NCBI GenBank assembly: GCA_902777335.1
Contig: CACYTF010000037.1
Location: forward strand, 1-33,526
Origin: an uncultured Eubacteriales bacterium
GTDB lineage: Bacteria; Bacillota; Clostridia; Christensenellales; Aristaeellaceae
Direction of reading: 5' to 3'
Length of the DNA: 33,526 nucleotides
Shown: piece after piece, positions 1 to 12,200 of the stretch
Numbering within the stretch: the stretch's first letter is position 1
How the letters are laid out: each line of letters starts with the position of its first letter
Program-made: the position numbers and the translations under genes
Notes under the pieces: model-generated
Database searches by the model: none
Told to the model about the DNA's origin: nothing
Seen by the model: the letters and a program-made list of their open reading frames with translations, nothing else

Positions 1-1
1 C

Positions 2-187
2 TACCGGGCGGTGTGCAACGCGGCGCTGGGGAACCTGGAGGCCGCGGTGGCGGACTACACCACCTGCATCGACCACGGCTATGAGCTGGCCCAGACCTAC
101 TACCAGCGCGCGCAGGTGTACGCGGCGCTGGGCGACACCGAGAACCAGAACAGCGACCTGCAGAACTCGCTGAAATACGCCGGATAA
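2..187 (+). CDS. TPR-repeat protein, C-terminal end only (partial)
   Basis: The window opens inside a reading frame that runs for 61 codons to a TAA at 185-187. The residues have the small/large alternation of tetratricopeptide repeats: an Ala-Leu-Gly-x-x-x-x-Ala helix turn, then Tyr-Tyr-x-Arg-Ala-x-x-Tyr-x-Ala-Leu-Gly, then Asp-x-x-x-Ser-Leu. About one and a half TPR units are visible. TPR proteins are helical scaffolds for protein-protein contacts. The partner, full length and any export signal lie upstream of the window. It is on the same strand as the giant exported protein, 69 bp away, but a separate promoter candidate lies between them. Confidence 0.75.
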   Translation, partial: YRAVCNAALGNLEAAVADYTTCIDHGYELAQTYYQRAQVYAALGDTENQNSDLQNSLKYAG

Positions 188-207
188 ACGCGACAGGACC
201 GGCTGAT

Positions 208-236
208 TTGACAGTACGACAGAGTTTCTTTCTGAT
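208..236 (+). promoter_or_regulatory. Candidate sigma-70-type promoter for the giant surface protein
   Basis: A perfect TTGACA lies at 208-213, with TCTGAT (4 of 6 matches to TATAAT) at 231-236 after a 17-nt spacer, about 20 bp before the GGAGGT ribosome binding site at 245-250. The -35 box is strong and the -10 box weak. Assignment is by position and match only. Confidence 0.45.
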
Positions 237-256
237 ATCTATTCGGAGGTGCGGTT

Positions 257-3200
257 ATGAACATCAGCATTTTCAGCAAGGCAAAGCGTCTCATGGCAAT
301 GGCGTTGGTGCTGGCCATGATGCTGACCACGCTGGGCGGATACGCCCCGGCGTGGTTTGCGGCGTTTGCCGAGGAGAGCGGAACGGAGGGATTGTCCCAG
401 GACAATCCCACCTCCGAAGGAGAGAAGCCTGTAGAAGAAGAGGCTCCGAAGCAAGAGGAGGCCCCCGCGAAGGAAGAGGCCCCGAAGCAGGAGGAGGCCC
501 CCGCGAAGGAGGAGGCGCCCAAGCAGGAGGAGGCCACGAAGCAGGAGGAGGCTCCCACGAAGGAAGAGGCTCCGAAGCAGGAGGAGGCTCCGAAGCAGGA
601 AGAGGCTCCGAAGCAGGAGGAGGCTCCGAAGCAGGAAGAGGCGCCCAAGCAAGAGGAGGCTCCCGCGAAGGAAGAGGCTCCGAAGCAGGAAGAGGCTCCT
701 GCCAAGGAAGAGACTCCGAAGCAGGAGGAGGCTCCCACGAAGGAAGAGGCTCCGAAGCAGGAGGAGGCCCCCGTGAAGGAAGAGGCCCCGAAGCAGGAGG
801 AGGCTCCCGCGAAGGAGGAGGCTTCGAAGCAAGAAGAGGCCCTGAAGCAGGAAGAGGCCCCGAAGCAGGAAGAGACTGCCCCGGCAGTTGAGAAAGCACC
901 CGCGCAGGAAGAGGCTGCCCCGGCAGTTGAGGAAGCACCCGCGCAGGAAGAGGCTGCCCCGGCAGTTGAGGAAACCCCCGCGCAGGAAGAGGCTGCCCCG
1001 GCAGTCGAGGAAACCCCGGCGCAGGAGGAAGTGCCTGACGGGGAGATTTCTGTTGTTGAAGAACCCGCTCCCGCAGTTGAGGAAACCCCGGCGCAGGAAG
1101 AACCCGCCCCGGCCGTCGAGGAAACCCCCGCGCAGGAAGAGGCTGCTACGGCGGTTGAGGAAGCGCCTGTGCAGGAAGAGACTGCTCTGGTAGTTGAGGA
1201 AGTACCCGCGCAGGAAGAGGCTGCCCCGGCAGTCGAGGAAACCTCCGCGCAGGAAGAGGCTGCCCCGGCAGTCGAGGAAACCCCGGCGCAGGAAGAACCC
1301 GCCCCGGCAGTCGAGGAGACCTCCGCGCAGGAAGAGGCTACCCCCGTAGTCGAGGAAACCCCCGCGCAGGAAGAGGCTGCCCCGGCAGTCGAGGAAACCC
1401 CCGCGCAGGAAGAGGCTGCCCCGGCGGTCGAGGAAACCCCGACGCAGGAAGAATCCGCCCCCGCCGTCGAGGAAACCCCCGCGCAGGAAGAGGCTGCTCC
1501 AGAAGTCGAAGAGACCCCCGCGCAGGAGGAACCCGCTCCCGCCGTCGAGGAAGCTCCGGCGCAGGAAGAGACTCCCGCCGAGGCGATCTCTGACGTTGAA
1601 GAACCCGCCGCCGCGGACGCGCCGCGCACGCTGCAGATCCAGATCGGCGATCACATCATTTCCGCGACCGGGAGCATTCCGGAGGGCGCGGAGCTCCAGG
1701 CCGTGGAAATCCCCGCGGACATGGCGGAGCAAATGTCCGGCAAAAAGCCGTTGTTCGCGTATGACATTCGCCTGGTTGTGGACGGCAAGGTCTGGCAGCC
1801 GGAGGAATACGGCACGAACGTCAAGCTCTCCATGCAGGACCTGAACGGCGATCAGCTGGGCCGCGATATTGAGATCGTTCACGTCAAGACCGATCTGATG
1901 AACGAGGACGGCACCCTGTCGGAGGAGGCCGTGGAAAAGGCGATGGAGGGCCTGGACGAAGGAAACGTTCAGGCCGAGCGAATCGACACGGATACGCAGA
2001 GCGGCGCCGTGTCCTTCGGCACGGGCAGCTTCTCCGGCTTCATGGCCAACACGCTGGTGCTGCTGGAGCGCATGTTCAAGGACGCCATGGAAGCCAGGAA
2101 GGCCGGCGACAAAAAGGTCCAGATCTTCCTGGAGGGCGACACCGAGTACGAGGGAGACGCGACCTTCTCCAACGTCGGATACGACGTGGCGGAAGATTTT
2201 GAAGTGGAATTTCTGACCAGGGACGCGGGCGATGACTACCTGCAGTCCGCAGGCACCACCACCGTGTCCGGCAATATCAACATCAAGGGCATCAACGTGA
2301 CCATGGTGGGCGTGAAGATGGCCGCCGAAAAAGCGGTGACCGTCGACAACGCGAAGCTGAAGTATTACGGCACCAGTGGTGCCGACAGCCTTACCGTGAA
2401 CGTGCTCGGCGAAAAGGGCGTCGCGATCATACTGACCGGCGCGGGCGATGATGACGTCACCATCGACGTGAAGGACGGCGCCTCCGCGCAGGTGAATACG
2501 GGCGAAGGGGACGACACCGTGACCGCCACCGTCAGCGACGGCTCCGCTTCGATTGCCACCGAGGCCGGCGACGACACCGTGAACGCGACCTTCAGCGGCG
2601 ACAAGAGCCCCGTCGAAATGACGATCGAAACCGGCACCGGCGACGATAAGGTGAAGCTGACGAACAAGGCCAACCAGGGCACGACCACCGTCGACACCGG
2701 CGACGGCAACGACGAGGTCGAGGTGGACGCCCATACCGGCGGCAATGGCGGCATCACCGTAAAGACGGGCAACGGCGACGATACCGTGTCGCTGACCAAC
2801 ACCGGCAGCGCCCCCAATCCCATCGGCAAGATGGACGTGTCGCTGGGCGCGGGCGACGACATGGCCAGCGTGGACGTGTCCCTTTCCACCGCGGTCACCG
2901 ACGTGACCCTGCGCGGCGACGAGGGCAAGGATACCGTCCACTTCACCGGCAGTCTGGGCAACGGCACCGACGAGCATAAGCGGGTGGAGGGCGACCTCAA
3001 TAACCTGAAGTTTATGGCCGCCAGCGGCAAAACGCTCAACGTGCCCCTCTACACCATTGAAAAGCTCACGGATTCGCTGAGCAACAAGGAGTCCATCGAG
3101 CTCACGCCCAAAGACGGCAAGCTGGCGTATGAGGCGGACCGCTACTTTGTCGATTACAAGGTGGCCATTCCCGCCAAGGACATCAAGGAACTGAAGGTCA

Positions 3201-6200
3201 CCAGCAAGGACGGCAAGTATCTGCCGCTGTCCAACCTGATCATCAATACCGCCACCGAGGTGGACGGCAAGAACAAGCTGGTCATCAGCGAGGGCACGAT
3301 CATCGACGTGCGCGGGCTGAATGTGGTGCTGGACGGCAACAACATTGAAATCAACGGCACCATCGTGGCCAGCGATGTCAACATCACGGCCAATTCCGGG
3401 GGCAAGTTCGTCAATGTGGTCGCCGATTCGAAGATCGTCATCACCGACAAGGCTGCCATCTATACCAGCGGCGACGTGATGATCCTGGCGAAGGTGACCA
3501 TGGCCGGCCCCATGCTGGACGCCAACGCCCTGGTGGGCGCGGCGGTCGATCTCGCGCCGATCAATTCCATCAATGTGAAGATCGCCCATGCCAGCGTCGA
3601 TATCGCCGGCAAGGTGTACGCGGGCGTGTCCCCGGCCAGCCTGGACGCCATCGCCGAAGATCCTGCGAAGGCTCAGCCGGCGTTCGGCACAGACGGGGGC
3701 TCCGTGACCGCGAAGGCGGAAACCAGCGTGGCGATGGGCGTCGACGGCGACGGCAAGCCCCTGGACAGCGGCTGGCCCGTGGCGGTCAGCGTGGCGACCG
3801 TGGAAGCCACCGTCAACGTGCAGAAGGACGCCGTCATCGAGGCGGCGCAGGATATCTCCCTGGGTTCCAGGTCGACGCTGAAGGCGGGCACCCGTGCCAG
3901 CTCCGGCCTCTTTGGCGCGCCCGCGTCGGCGGCCGTGGCGGTGCTGACGAACGATGTCCATACCACGGTGAACGGCAAGCTGAACGCCCATGGCGGCGAC
4001 GCGAACGTCACCGCCGAGGGCACCCTGGAGGCCACCACCGTGGCCGACCGCGGCAGCGGCCAGAAGATCATCTCCGGCGGCTATGCCGCCGTGACCGTGG
4101 CGCTGCAGGACGTCAAGGCCGTGGTGGGCAGCACCGCCGTGGTGAAGGCCGCCGGCGACGTGAACGTCCATTCCAAGGCCACCGAGAAGGTCGTGGACAA
4201 GGCCGCCTCCTCCTCGCTGGCGGAGAGCCAGTCCGGCGGGGACGACGGCGGCATCCTCGGCACCATCAAGGAGAAGGTCAGCGATCTGCTGGGCACGCTG
4301 GCGGAAAAGCTAATCAGCGCGATCACCGGCAAGAATAAGACGGAAAAGAAGATCAAGAAGGCGCTGAAGCTGCTGCCCGTGTCCGACAAGTCCGTCACGC
4401 TGGACACCAAGGCCCAGCGGAAGGGTCAGGTTTCGGCGGACGTGGTCACCGAGAACGGCAAGACCAAGGTCAAGCTGAACCTGGAGCCCTGGGAGGGCTA
4501 TGAGGTCAAGAGCATCACGCTGCGCGGCTACTTCCCGGGCGAGAGCTACTGGAATGTCAAGACCCTGAAAAAGGAAGACATCGCCGGCAAGAAACAGGTC
4601 GAGCTGGACGGCGTGGGCAACAAGATGATCGTCTTCGTCGATTACGAGGAGAAGCCGGGCCAGAGCGAAGACGACTGGTCGCCCGCGGACCTGTTTGAGG
4701 ATAAGGACGAAAGCAAAAATTCGGACGACGACGAGCTGGACGAGGATACCTGGCGCCCCTCGGACCTGTTCAATCTGGACGACACGCTGAACGACGTGCA
4801 GGGTGGCACGGAGGGCAAGGACAAGGGCGGCGCCAAGGAAAAGGGCAAGGTGAGCCTGAGCCTGGGCGGCGGCGTGCTGACCTATGACTTCCTGCCCGAC
4901 AGCCCGGACAAGAACCTCGACAAGGTGAACCCCGGCGACGAGATCCGCCTGATTCCCAACCCCGCCAACGGCCAGAAGCTGAAGGAGGGCGGTCTGAAGG
5001 CCACCTACACCGTCAAGGAGATGGTGAAGGAGGAGGGCAAGGACGAGGAAAAGGAAAAGGACGTCGAAAAGGTCATCGTCATCACCCCGGACGCCCAGGG
5101 GCGCTACATATTGAAGGTGCCCGAGACTTTTGAAACGGACAAGGGCATCCGTGTCAACGCTGAATTCGAGGAGGGCGCGCAGAGAAAGGACGCGGACCAG
5201 AGCCAGACCCAGATCACCGGCTCCGTGGCCGTGACCGTGGCCCACAACGACAGCCAGGCCCTCATCGACGAGGGCGCGACCGTGGTCGCGGGCGGCATCG
5301 TCGACGCGCAGTCCGACATCAAGACCGATGTCAGCACCACCGCGGACGGTTCGGCGGCTTCCAAGGACGGTGTTCCCGCGCCCGAACCGGCCGCGCCGCC
5401 GACGTATCCCATCAGCCGTCCCGAGGCGGAGGACTATGACGGCTACGCCGAAGACGACGCCTACATGTTCGGCCTGAAGCTGGATTCGAGCATCAACGGC
5501 ACCGTCGATATCGTGCCGGACAAGGACCCGGAGACGGGCAAGGATAAGCCATACGCCTACATCATCACCCCCAAGCCCCACGAGGGCTATACCGTGGCCA
5601 GCGCCACGCTGACCTATTATCAGGCCGGCGAGCCCCACACCCTGGAGCTGAAGAAGGCCGCGGACGGCACCTACAGGGTCGAACTGGGAAAGAGCCTGCT
5701 GGGGTCCGTGATCGGCTATTACACCGTGAAGGACGATTGCTACAACAAGGTCGAAACCGGCAAGATGGCGCAGATCATCGACTTCGTGAAGAACCTGATC
5801 GGCGGCACGAACGGCATCGACAAGGGCTCGACCATTTCCCTCAAATTCGCCTTCTCCAGCGAGAATGAGAGCGGCGTGTTCCACGAGTCCTACGATGCCA
5901 GGACGATCCAGCCCCGCATCATCAACATCAAGTACGGCACCTACAAGGGCACCGGCAACAGCTCCGGCACCATCGCCTTCAACAAGGAACGCACCAAAAC
6001 GGTGGACGGCAAGACGTATTACGTCTTCACGGCCAGGCCGGAGGCGGACAAGGGCTATGCGCTGGACGGCAAGCTGAAGGCCTCCTGGGACGGCTCGGAC
6101 GGCGTGGAGCTGGAGCAGCGGGCCGACGGCCTGTGGTATCTGGACGAATCGCTGCTGCCCGACAACCAGAAGGTCACCGTCACCGGCGCCTTCAAGGAGC

Positions 6201-9200
6201 AGTTCCGCGACTTCAAGAAGTCGGACGACGTCAAGAACGGCTCGCTCATACTGTACGACGAAAAGGTGAAGAAGGCCGACGAGCCGCGGTTCACCGTGAA
6301 GCCGGACGCGGGTTATTCCGTCGATGAGATCACGGTCACCTACACCAAGACCAACGCGCTCGGCATGGATGAAAAGGTCACCCTGAAGCTGAGCGACGCG
6401 AACAGCAAGATCACCAAGGTCAAGGACCTGGCCGACGTCTACACCTTCACCGTCGACGACGTGAAGGCGGATACCGAGATCAAGGTCGACGCCTCCTTCA
6501 AGCTGAAGGCCATCGGCGTCTACGCCGGGCAGTTCGACGTGGAAGCGAACCGGTACAAGCTCTCCGAGAAGCGGGTGGCCGGCGGCGACACCGTCACCGT
6601 GAGCCTCAACGACGAGGACGTGGCCGCGGGCAAGAAGATCACGTCGGTCAAGGTCGAGGTTCAGGGCAAGCCGTCCGTCACCGTAGAGGTCAAGGACGAC
6701 CATACCTTTGAGGTGCCCAAGGAGCTGAAGGACGGCGACAATCTGATCGTCACCAGCGTGGTCATCAACAACAAGGAAATTCCCCTGGAGGGCGCGAAGC
6801 TGGAAAACGGCACCGTGACGCCCAACGTGCCCTTCGCCGACAAGAATGAAAACGTGGAGGTCACCCTGGCCCCCGCGGACGGCTTCATGCTCAAGAAGGA
6901 TACCCTGAAGGCGGTGCTCAAGAGCGAGGACGGCACCTACTCCGAAGAGGTGATGATGCGCCGCAAGAGCGACACCCTCTACGTCTTCACCGTGCCGGCG
7001 GTCATTCCCGGCGGAAAGAAGTGCAAGCTCACCTTCGTGGGCGAATTCGAGCCCGGCCAGTCCGACAGCAGCCAGGTGAACACCAGCGTGGGCGCGGGCA
7101 TTGCCGTGAGCGTGGTCAACAGCGAGGGCCGCGCCGACGTGAAGGGCAGTGTGACCGGCGGCCTGAACGTGAAGTCCTCCTCCGAGGGCGCGGTGGCCAC
7201 CGAGTCCAAGGCGGGCTACAGCGCCGGCAACATCGGCGTCGGCGGCGCGGTGAGCGTGCAGGTGGCCTCCGTGGACAGCAAGGCGCTGGTACATGACAGC
7301 GCCAACGTGAACCTCGACGGCACGCTGAACGTGAGCGCCGGGAACGCTGTGGATTACCAGGTCACCGCCGATGCCTCCGGCAACAAGGAGGCCGGAAAGA
7401 CCGGCGTGGGCGCGGGCATCGCCGTGGCCGTGAACGGCTCGGATACCTACGCTGCCGTGAATGACAACGCGAAGGTCAAGGGGAGCGGCAACGATCTCTC
7501 GATCACCGCGAATCAGACCCTGAAGGACGCGGTGCGCGCGAAGGCCGGCGCGACCGGCGGCTCTGCGGGCGTGCCCGTGGCCGCGGTGGATGTGACCGGC
7601 GGCAGCGCGCAGGCCTATATGGGCCGCGTGAACGGCGCGAAGCTGAAGGCCAACGACGTGACGGTGACCGCCGCCAACATCGCCTCCCATGAGATTTCCG
7701 CCGACGCCGCCGCCGCAGGCAAGGGCGTGGGCGTGGGCGCGGCCATCGACGTGTCCGTGGTCTCCGACAAGGCCAACGCCCGGCTGAACCAGAGCGTCAA
7801 CGCGGCGTCGGTCAAGGTGAAAACCGAAAATGAAAGCCGCCTGTCCAGCACCGCCACCGCCAGCGCGTCCGGCGGACAGAGCGAAGGCGACGGCGGGCAG
7901 AGCCCCGACGATCAGGCCGACGGCCTGCTGGGCGCCGCGTCGAAGCTGGCCGGAAAGAACGGCTCCGACAGCGTTTCCCAGAACGATATCATGAACGCGT
8001 TCTCCACAAACCGCCAGAAGGCGGAGACCAGCGAGGGCTCCGTGGCCGTGGCCGGCGCCGTGGCGGTGAACGTGCAGAAGAGCGTGTCCAATTCCGAGAT
8101 CCTGAGCGGCGTGGACGTGAAGTCCGCGGGCGAGCTGGCGGTCACCGCCCTGAACGGCACCACCGCCAGCGTGAAGGCCAACGCCAGCACCACCAATTCC
8201 AACGTGGGCGTGGGCGTGGGCGTCGCGGTCAATATCGTCGGCCTGAGTAACATCGCCAAGATCTCCGACGGCGAGATCGAGGCCGCCATGCTGAAGGTGG
8301 CCGCGAACACGAAGCTGACCGAGCCCGCAATAGCGGAGGAGGTCCAGGAAGAGCTGTCGGAGGAGGAACTGGCAAAGCTGGCCGAGGAAGCGGCCAAGGA
8401 AGAGGCGAAGAAGACCCTGTCCAGGGAGATCGGCAAGGCCGTGAACGGCTTTGTGCAGGATCTCATCGCCGCGATGGGCCTGGACAGCTATGTCTCGTCC
8501 AGCCTGATCGGCGACATTACGGACAAGGTGGCCGAGGACGCCACCCAGGAAGTCCTGAAGACCATGGAGCTCGACGCGCTGTTGGGCACGATGACCATCG
8601 AACAGGTCGCCGATATGGTCAAGACCGGCGTGGAAAGTATCTTCAACGACATGTCGGGCAAACCCGCCGAGGGCGCCGTCGATAAGGACGCCGACCTCAC
8701 CAACGCGCTGAAGAATTTGACCGACGCGCAGCGACAGGCCCTCAAGCAGGTGCTGGAGAGCCATGCCGCCTCGCTCGGCACGAAGGTCGATCCCACCGAC
8801 TCTGACAGCGTGAAGACAGCACTGAAGACGATCATCGGCCTGGAATTCGCGAAGAAGATGAAGGCGCAGCTGCCCGGCATGCCCAAGACGCTGATGCTCA
8901 GCGCGAAGGACGGCCTGGTGGAATACCTGAAGCAGAACATCGGCGGCATACTGTCCGGCATGTTCTCCGGCAAGGATAAGGATAAGGACAAGAACAATGA
9001 CGCGATGTCCAAGCTGACCGAGCAGGCCGGCAACAAGGTCACGAGCGCCGTTTCGGACAAGGTGAAGCAGATCGTCGGCGAAACCCTGGGCAAGACCCTC
9101 GAGGACGTGGCCGTGACCCTGATCACCGAGCTGCCGGATGTGGATATGGCCAGCATACTGGCCGTCGCGATGAAGTCGGACGAGGAATCCGAGGATTCGG

Positions 9201-12200
9201 AGCAGGTCAAGGAAGCCTCCGACGAGGCCGCCGAAAAGGTGAACGAAGAATTTGAAAAGAAGGTGCCCTACAAGGAGATACTCGCGAAGCTCTCCGAGGG
9301 CGACTTCAAGACCAGGATCACCGAGGCCCTGCGCGCCGGCGCGAAGGCCGCGCTGATCACCCTGTCCAATGAGAGCCTGAACGCCCTGACCGAGCACTTC
9401 GACCTGGCGCTGCAGGCCTCCGACCCCGCGGCCACCGGCCATGTCATCGACACCCAGGCCATCTCCGGCGCGGGCGCGAAGGACGTGGGCGTGGCGGGCA
9501 GCGTGGCGGTGACCGTGCTGAACGCGGAAACCAGCGCCACCATCGCCGACAGCGGCAAGGCCGTGAACGTGACCGGCGACATGACCCTGGAAGCCGACGA
9601 GCTGCGCGCCGTGAACAACGTGGCTTCCGCCGCCGTGAACGCCAAGGGCGACGCCGTGGCCAACCTCGAGGCGGGCGCGGAGGAGGACAAGGATATCGGC
9701 GGCGGCGACCAAGCCAATTCCGTCGATACCAACGAATACGGCGCCGACAAGAAGGCCACCGTGAAGATCACCGTGGGCCCGGGCGGCGTCGGCCAGATCG
9801 TCCCCGCGGAAAAGGGCAAAAACCGCCCCGGGGTCTACATCACCCTGAAGGAAGGCTACAAGATGCCCGACGGCAACCTGGTCGCCTACACCTACACCAA
9901 GGGAGACGGCACCGAGGGGAAGGGCACCGTCGCCGCCGTGCAGAAGGGTGGCCGCTGGTATGTCAACACCGCTTCCGGCGCCTTCAAGAAGCTCGGCTCC
10001 AAGGCCGTGATCTCCCTGGAGGTCAAGCCCCAGGAGGACCTGCATTCCGTGCACGCGCCCACGCTGACCAAGAACGGAACCGACGTGGCCGACGACGCGG
10101 TGAGCGTGAGCGTGAAGGGCCGCCAGTCGAATTACGGCGCCATTTCCGCCAAGGTGGGCGACCTGCTGCAGATCAGGGTCGACCGGGAAAAGGCGAAGAA
10201 CGGCCAGGTGAAGGCCATCACCTATACCTGCAACGGCAAAAAGGTGGAGGTCATGCTGGACAAGGACGGCAAGCCCGCCGAGGGCAACGCCGCGGCCTAC
10301 GCGCTGACCACCGCCAATGCAATGGAGACCCTCTACACCCTTGCCATGCCCGACGGCGACATCACCGACATCACGGTGACGTTCCAGAAGGCGGAGAAGA
10401 GCGGCGACAGCAACACCCGGGCGACGGACAGCGCCGGCAGGAGCGTGGGCGTCGGCGCGGCCTTCTCCATCGTATACGGCAAGTCCGGCGTGACCGCCAA
10501 CATCGGCGGACGCCAGGTCAAGGCGGGCGCGCTGACTGTGAACGCGGATTCCGCCCGCGTCCAGAGCCTGGCCGCCGCGGCGGGCACCGACCCGATGGGC
10601 GCGAACGCCAACCCGGAGGGCATCAAGGATTTCGCCTTCGACGCCTCCGTGGCGCTGAACATACTGGACAATGAAATCGCGGCGACCGTGGCCAAGGCCG
10701 CGAAGATCGAGACCACCGGCTATATGGACGCCGAGGAGAAGGCCGTGGCGGGCGACCTGAAGGTCGTCGCCAACGAGGCTTCCGCGGACACCGTCGCCGC
10801 CAGCGCCTTCAGCGCGGGCGAGAGCACCGCCGTGGGCGCGAGCGTGGCCGTCAACATCGCCAACTCCAGAGCCCTGGCGACGCTGGAATCCGGCGCGAAG
10901 GTGGCCGGCGGCGCGACGGTCGCGGCCACCGGCTCCAGCGCGGATGTGACCCGCGCCGTGGCCACCGCCCTGGGCGCGGACATCGCGCGCGGCCTGATGA
11001 AGCTGAACGCGGGCGTCCAGAACCTGGCCGCGGGGGCGAACAGCCTGATGAACGGCTCCGCCGCGGATAACCTGATGAAGAGCAAGGACAAGCCCGCGGG
11101 CACCGACACCAACAAGCGGATCACCGACCGGCTCAACAGCACGGAGAAGAAGGATTCGGGCAATCCCAACGCCGACGAGAGCCTGTCCGTCTCCCAGAAC
11201 GTGCTGCGCAGCCAGGACGTTCAGACCCAGAGCGAGGACGCCGGCGGCGAGGGCGCCAAGGAGGGCCTGGACGAGGCCAGGAACAGCACCGAGGACGCTT
11301 CGTCCCTGCGCGACCCCGGCAACAAGACGGGCAGCAAGGTGCAGGTGGCCGCCGCCGTGGGCGTGAACCTGACCAGCCACGAGATGCTGGCGAAGGTCGG
11401 CGCCATCGAGGCCGCGGGCGACATCAACGCCGTCGCCGAGAACGCGGGCAATTTCCAGACCCAGGGCACCGGCGCGGCCATGTCCCTCGCGGAAAAGGCC
11501 AATTCCATCGCCCTGGGCGTGGCGGTCAGCGTGAACAAGAACACCGCCAACGTAAACATCGAGGGCGACCTCGTCTCCGCCAACGCGGGGGATGTGAACG
11601 CCAGCGCCAGGCTCACCCAGAACCTGTCCGGCGATTTCGCCGGCAAGCTGGCCACCCAGGCCGTTTCCGGCTCCGTGGCGGGCAAGGATTCCGCCATTTC
11701 GCTGGGCGGCGCGGTGAGCGTGCTGACCAGCAAGGGCGAGGCCCAGGTCAGCGTGGCCGGCGGCACGGCCGACGCGCCCAGGAAGCTCCAGGGCGGCAGC
11801 GTGGCCATCGAATCCATCGACAAATCCCGGCTGGCCTCCCGGGCGGGCGGCATCAGCCTGTCCATGGGCTCCAGCGTGGGCATGGGCATCGCCACGAACA
11901 TCATCACCAGCAGCAACAGCGTGAAGGCGGCCGTGGGCGACAATACCGAGATCACCGCAGCAAGCTTCAGGCTGAACGCCGAGAAGCAGGCCGTGACGGA
12001 TGAGGACTTCAAGCAGCTGATCAACCTGCGCACGCTGGTGACCGATTCCAGCAACCTCACCGACGAGCAGCGCGCCAGCGCCCAGACCGGCTTCATCGAC
12101 TACCACAAGACGACGGACGCGGACGGCAGGACGAGCTATCAGGCGAACGTGGATCTCTCCAGCGAGAAGCTGCTGGGCCTGATGGACGGCCTGAACTTCC

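Noticed and set aside
239..4171. A second long minus-strand open frame opposite the N-terminal part, with Leu/Arg/Gly repeats
   Set aside because: The repeats are complements of the Glu/Pro/Lys coding repeats, and there is no start signal. It is a by-product of a low-complexity, stop-poor DNA repeat.
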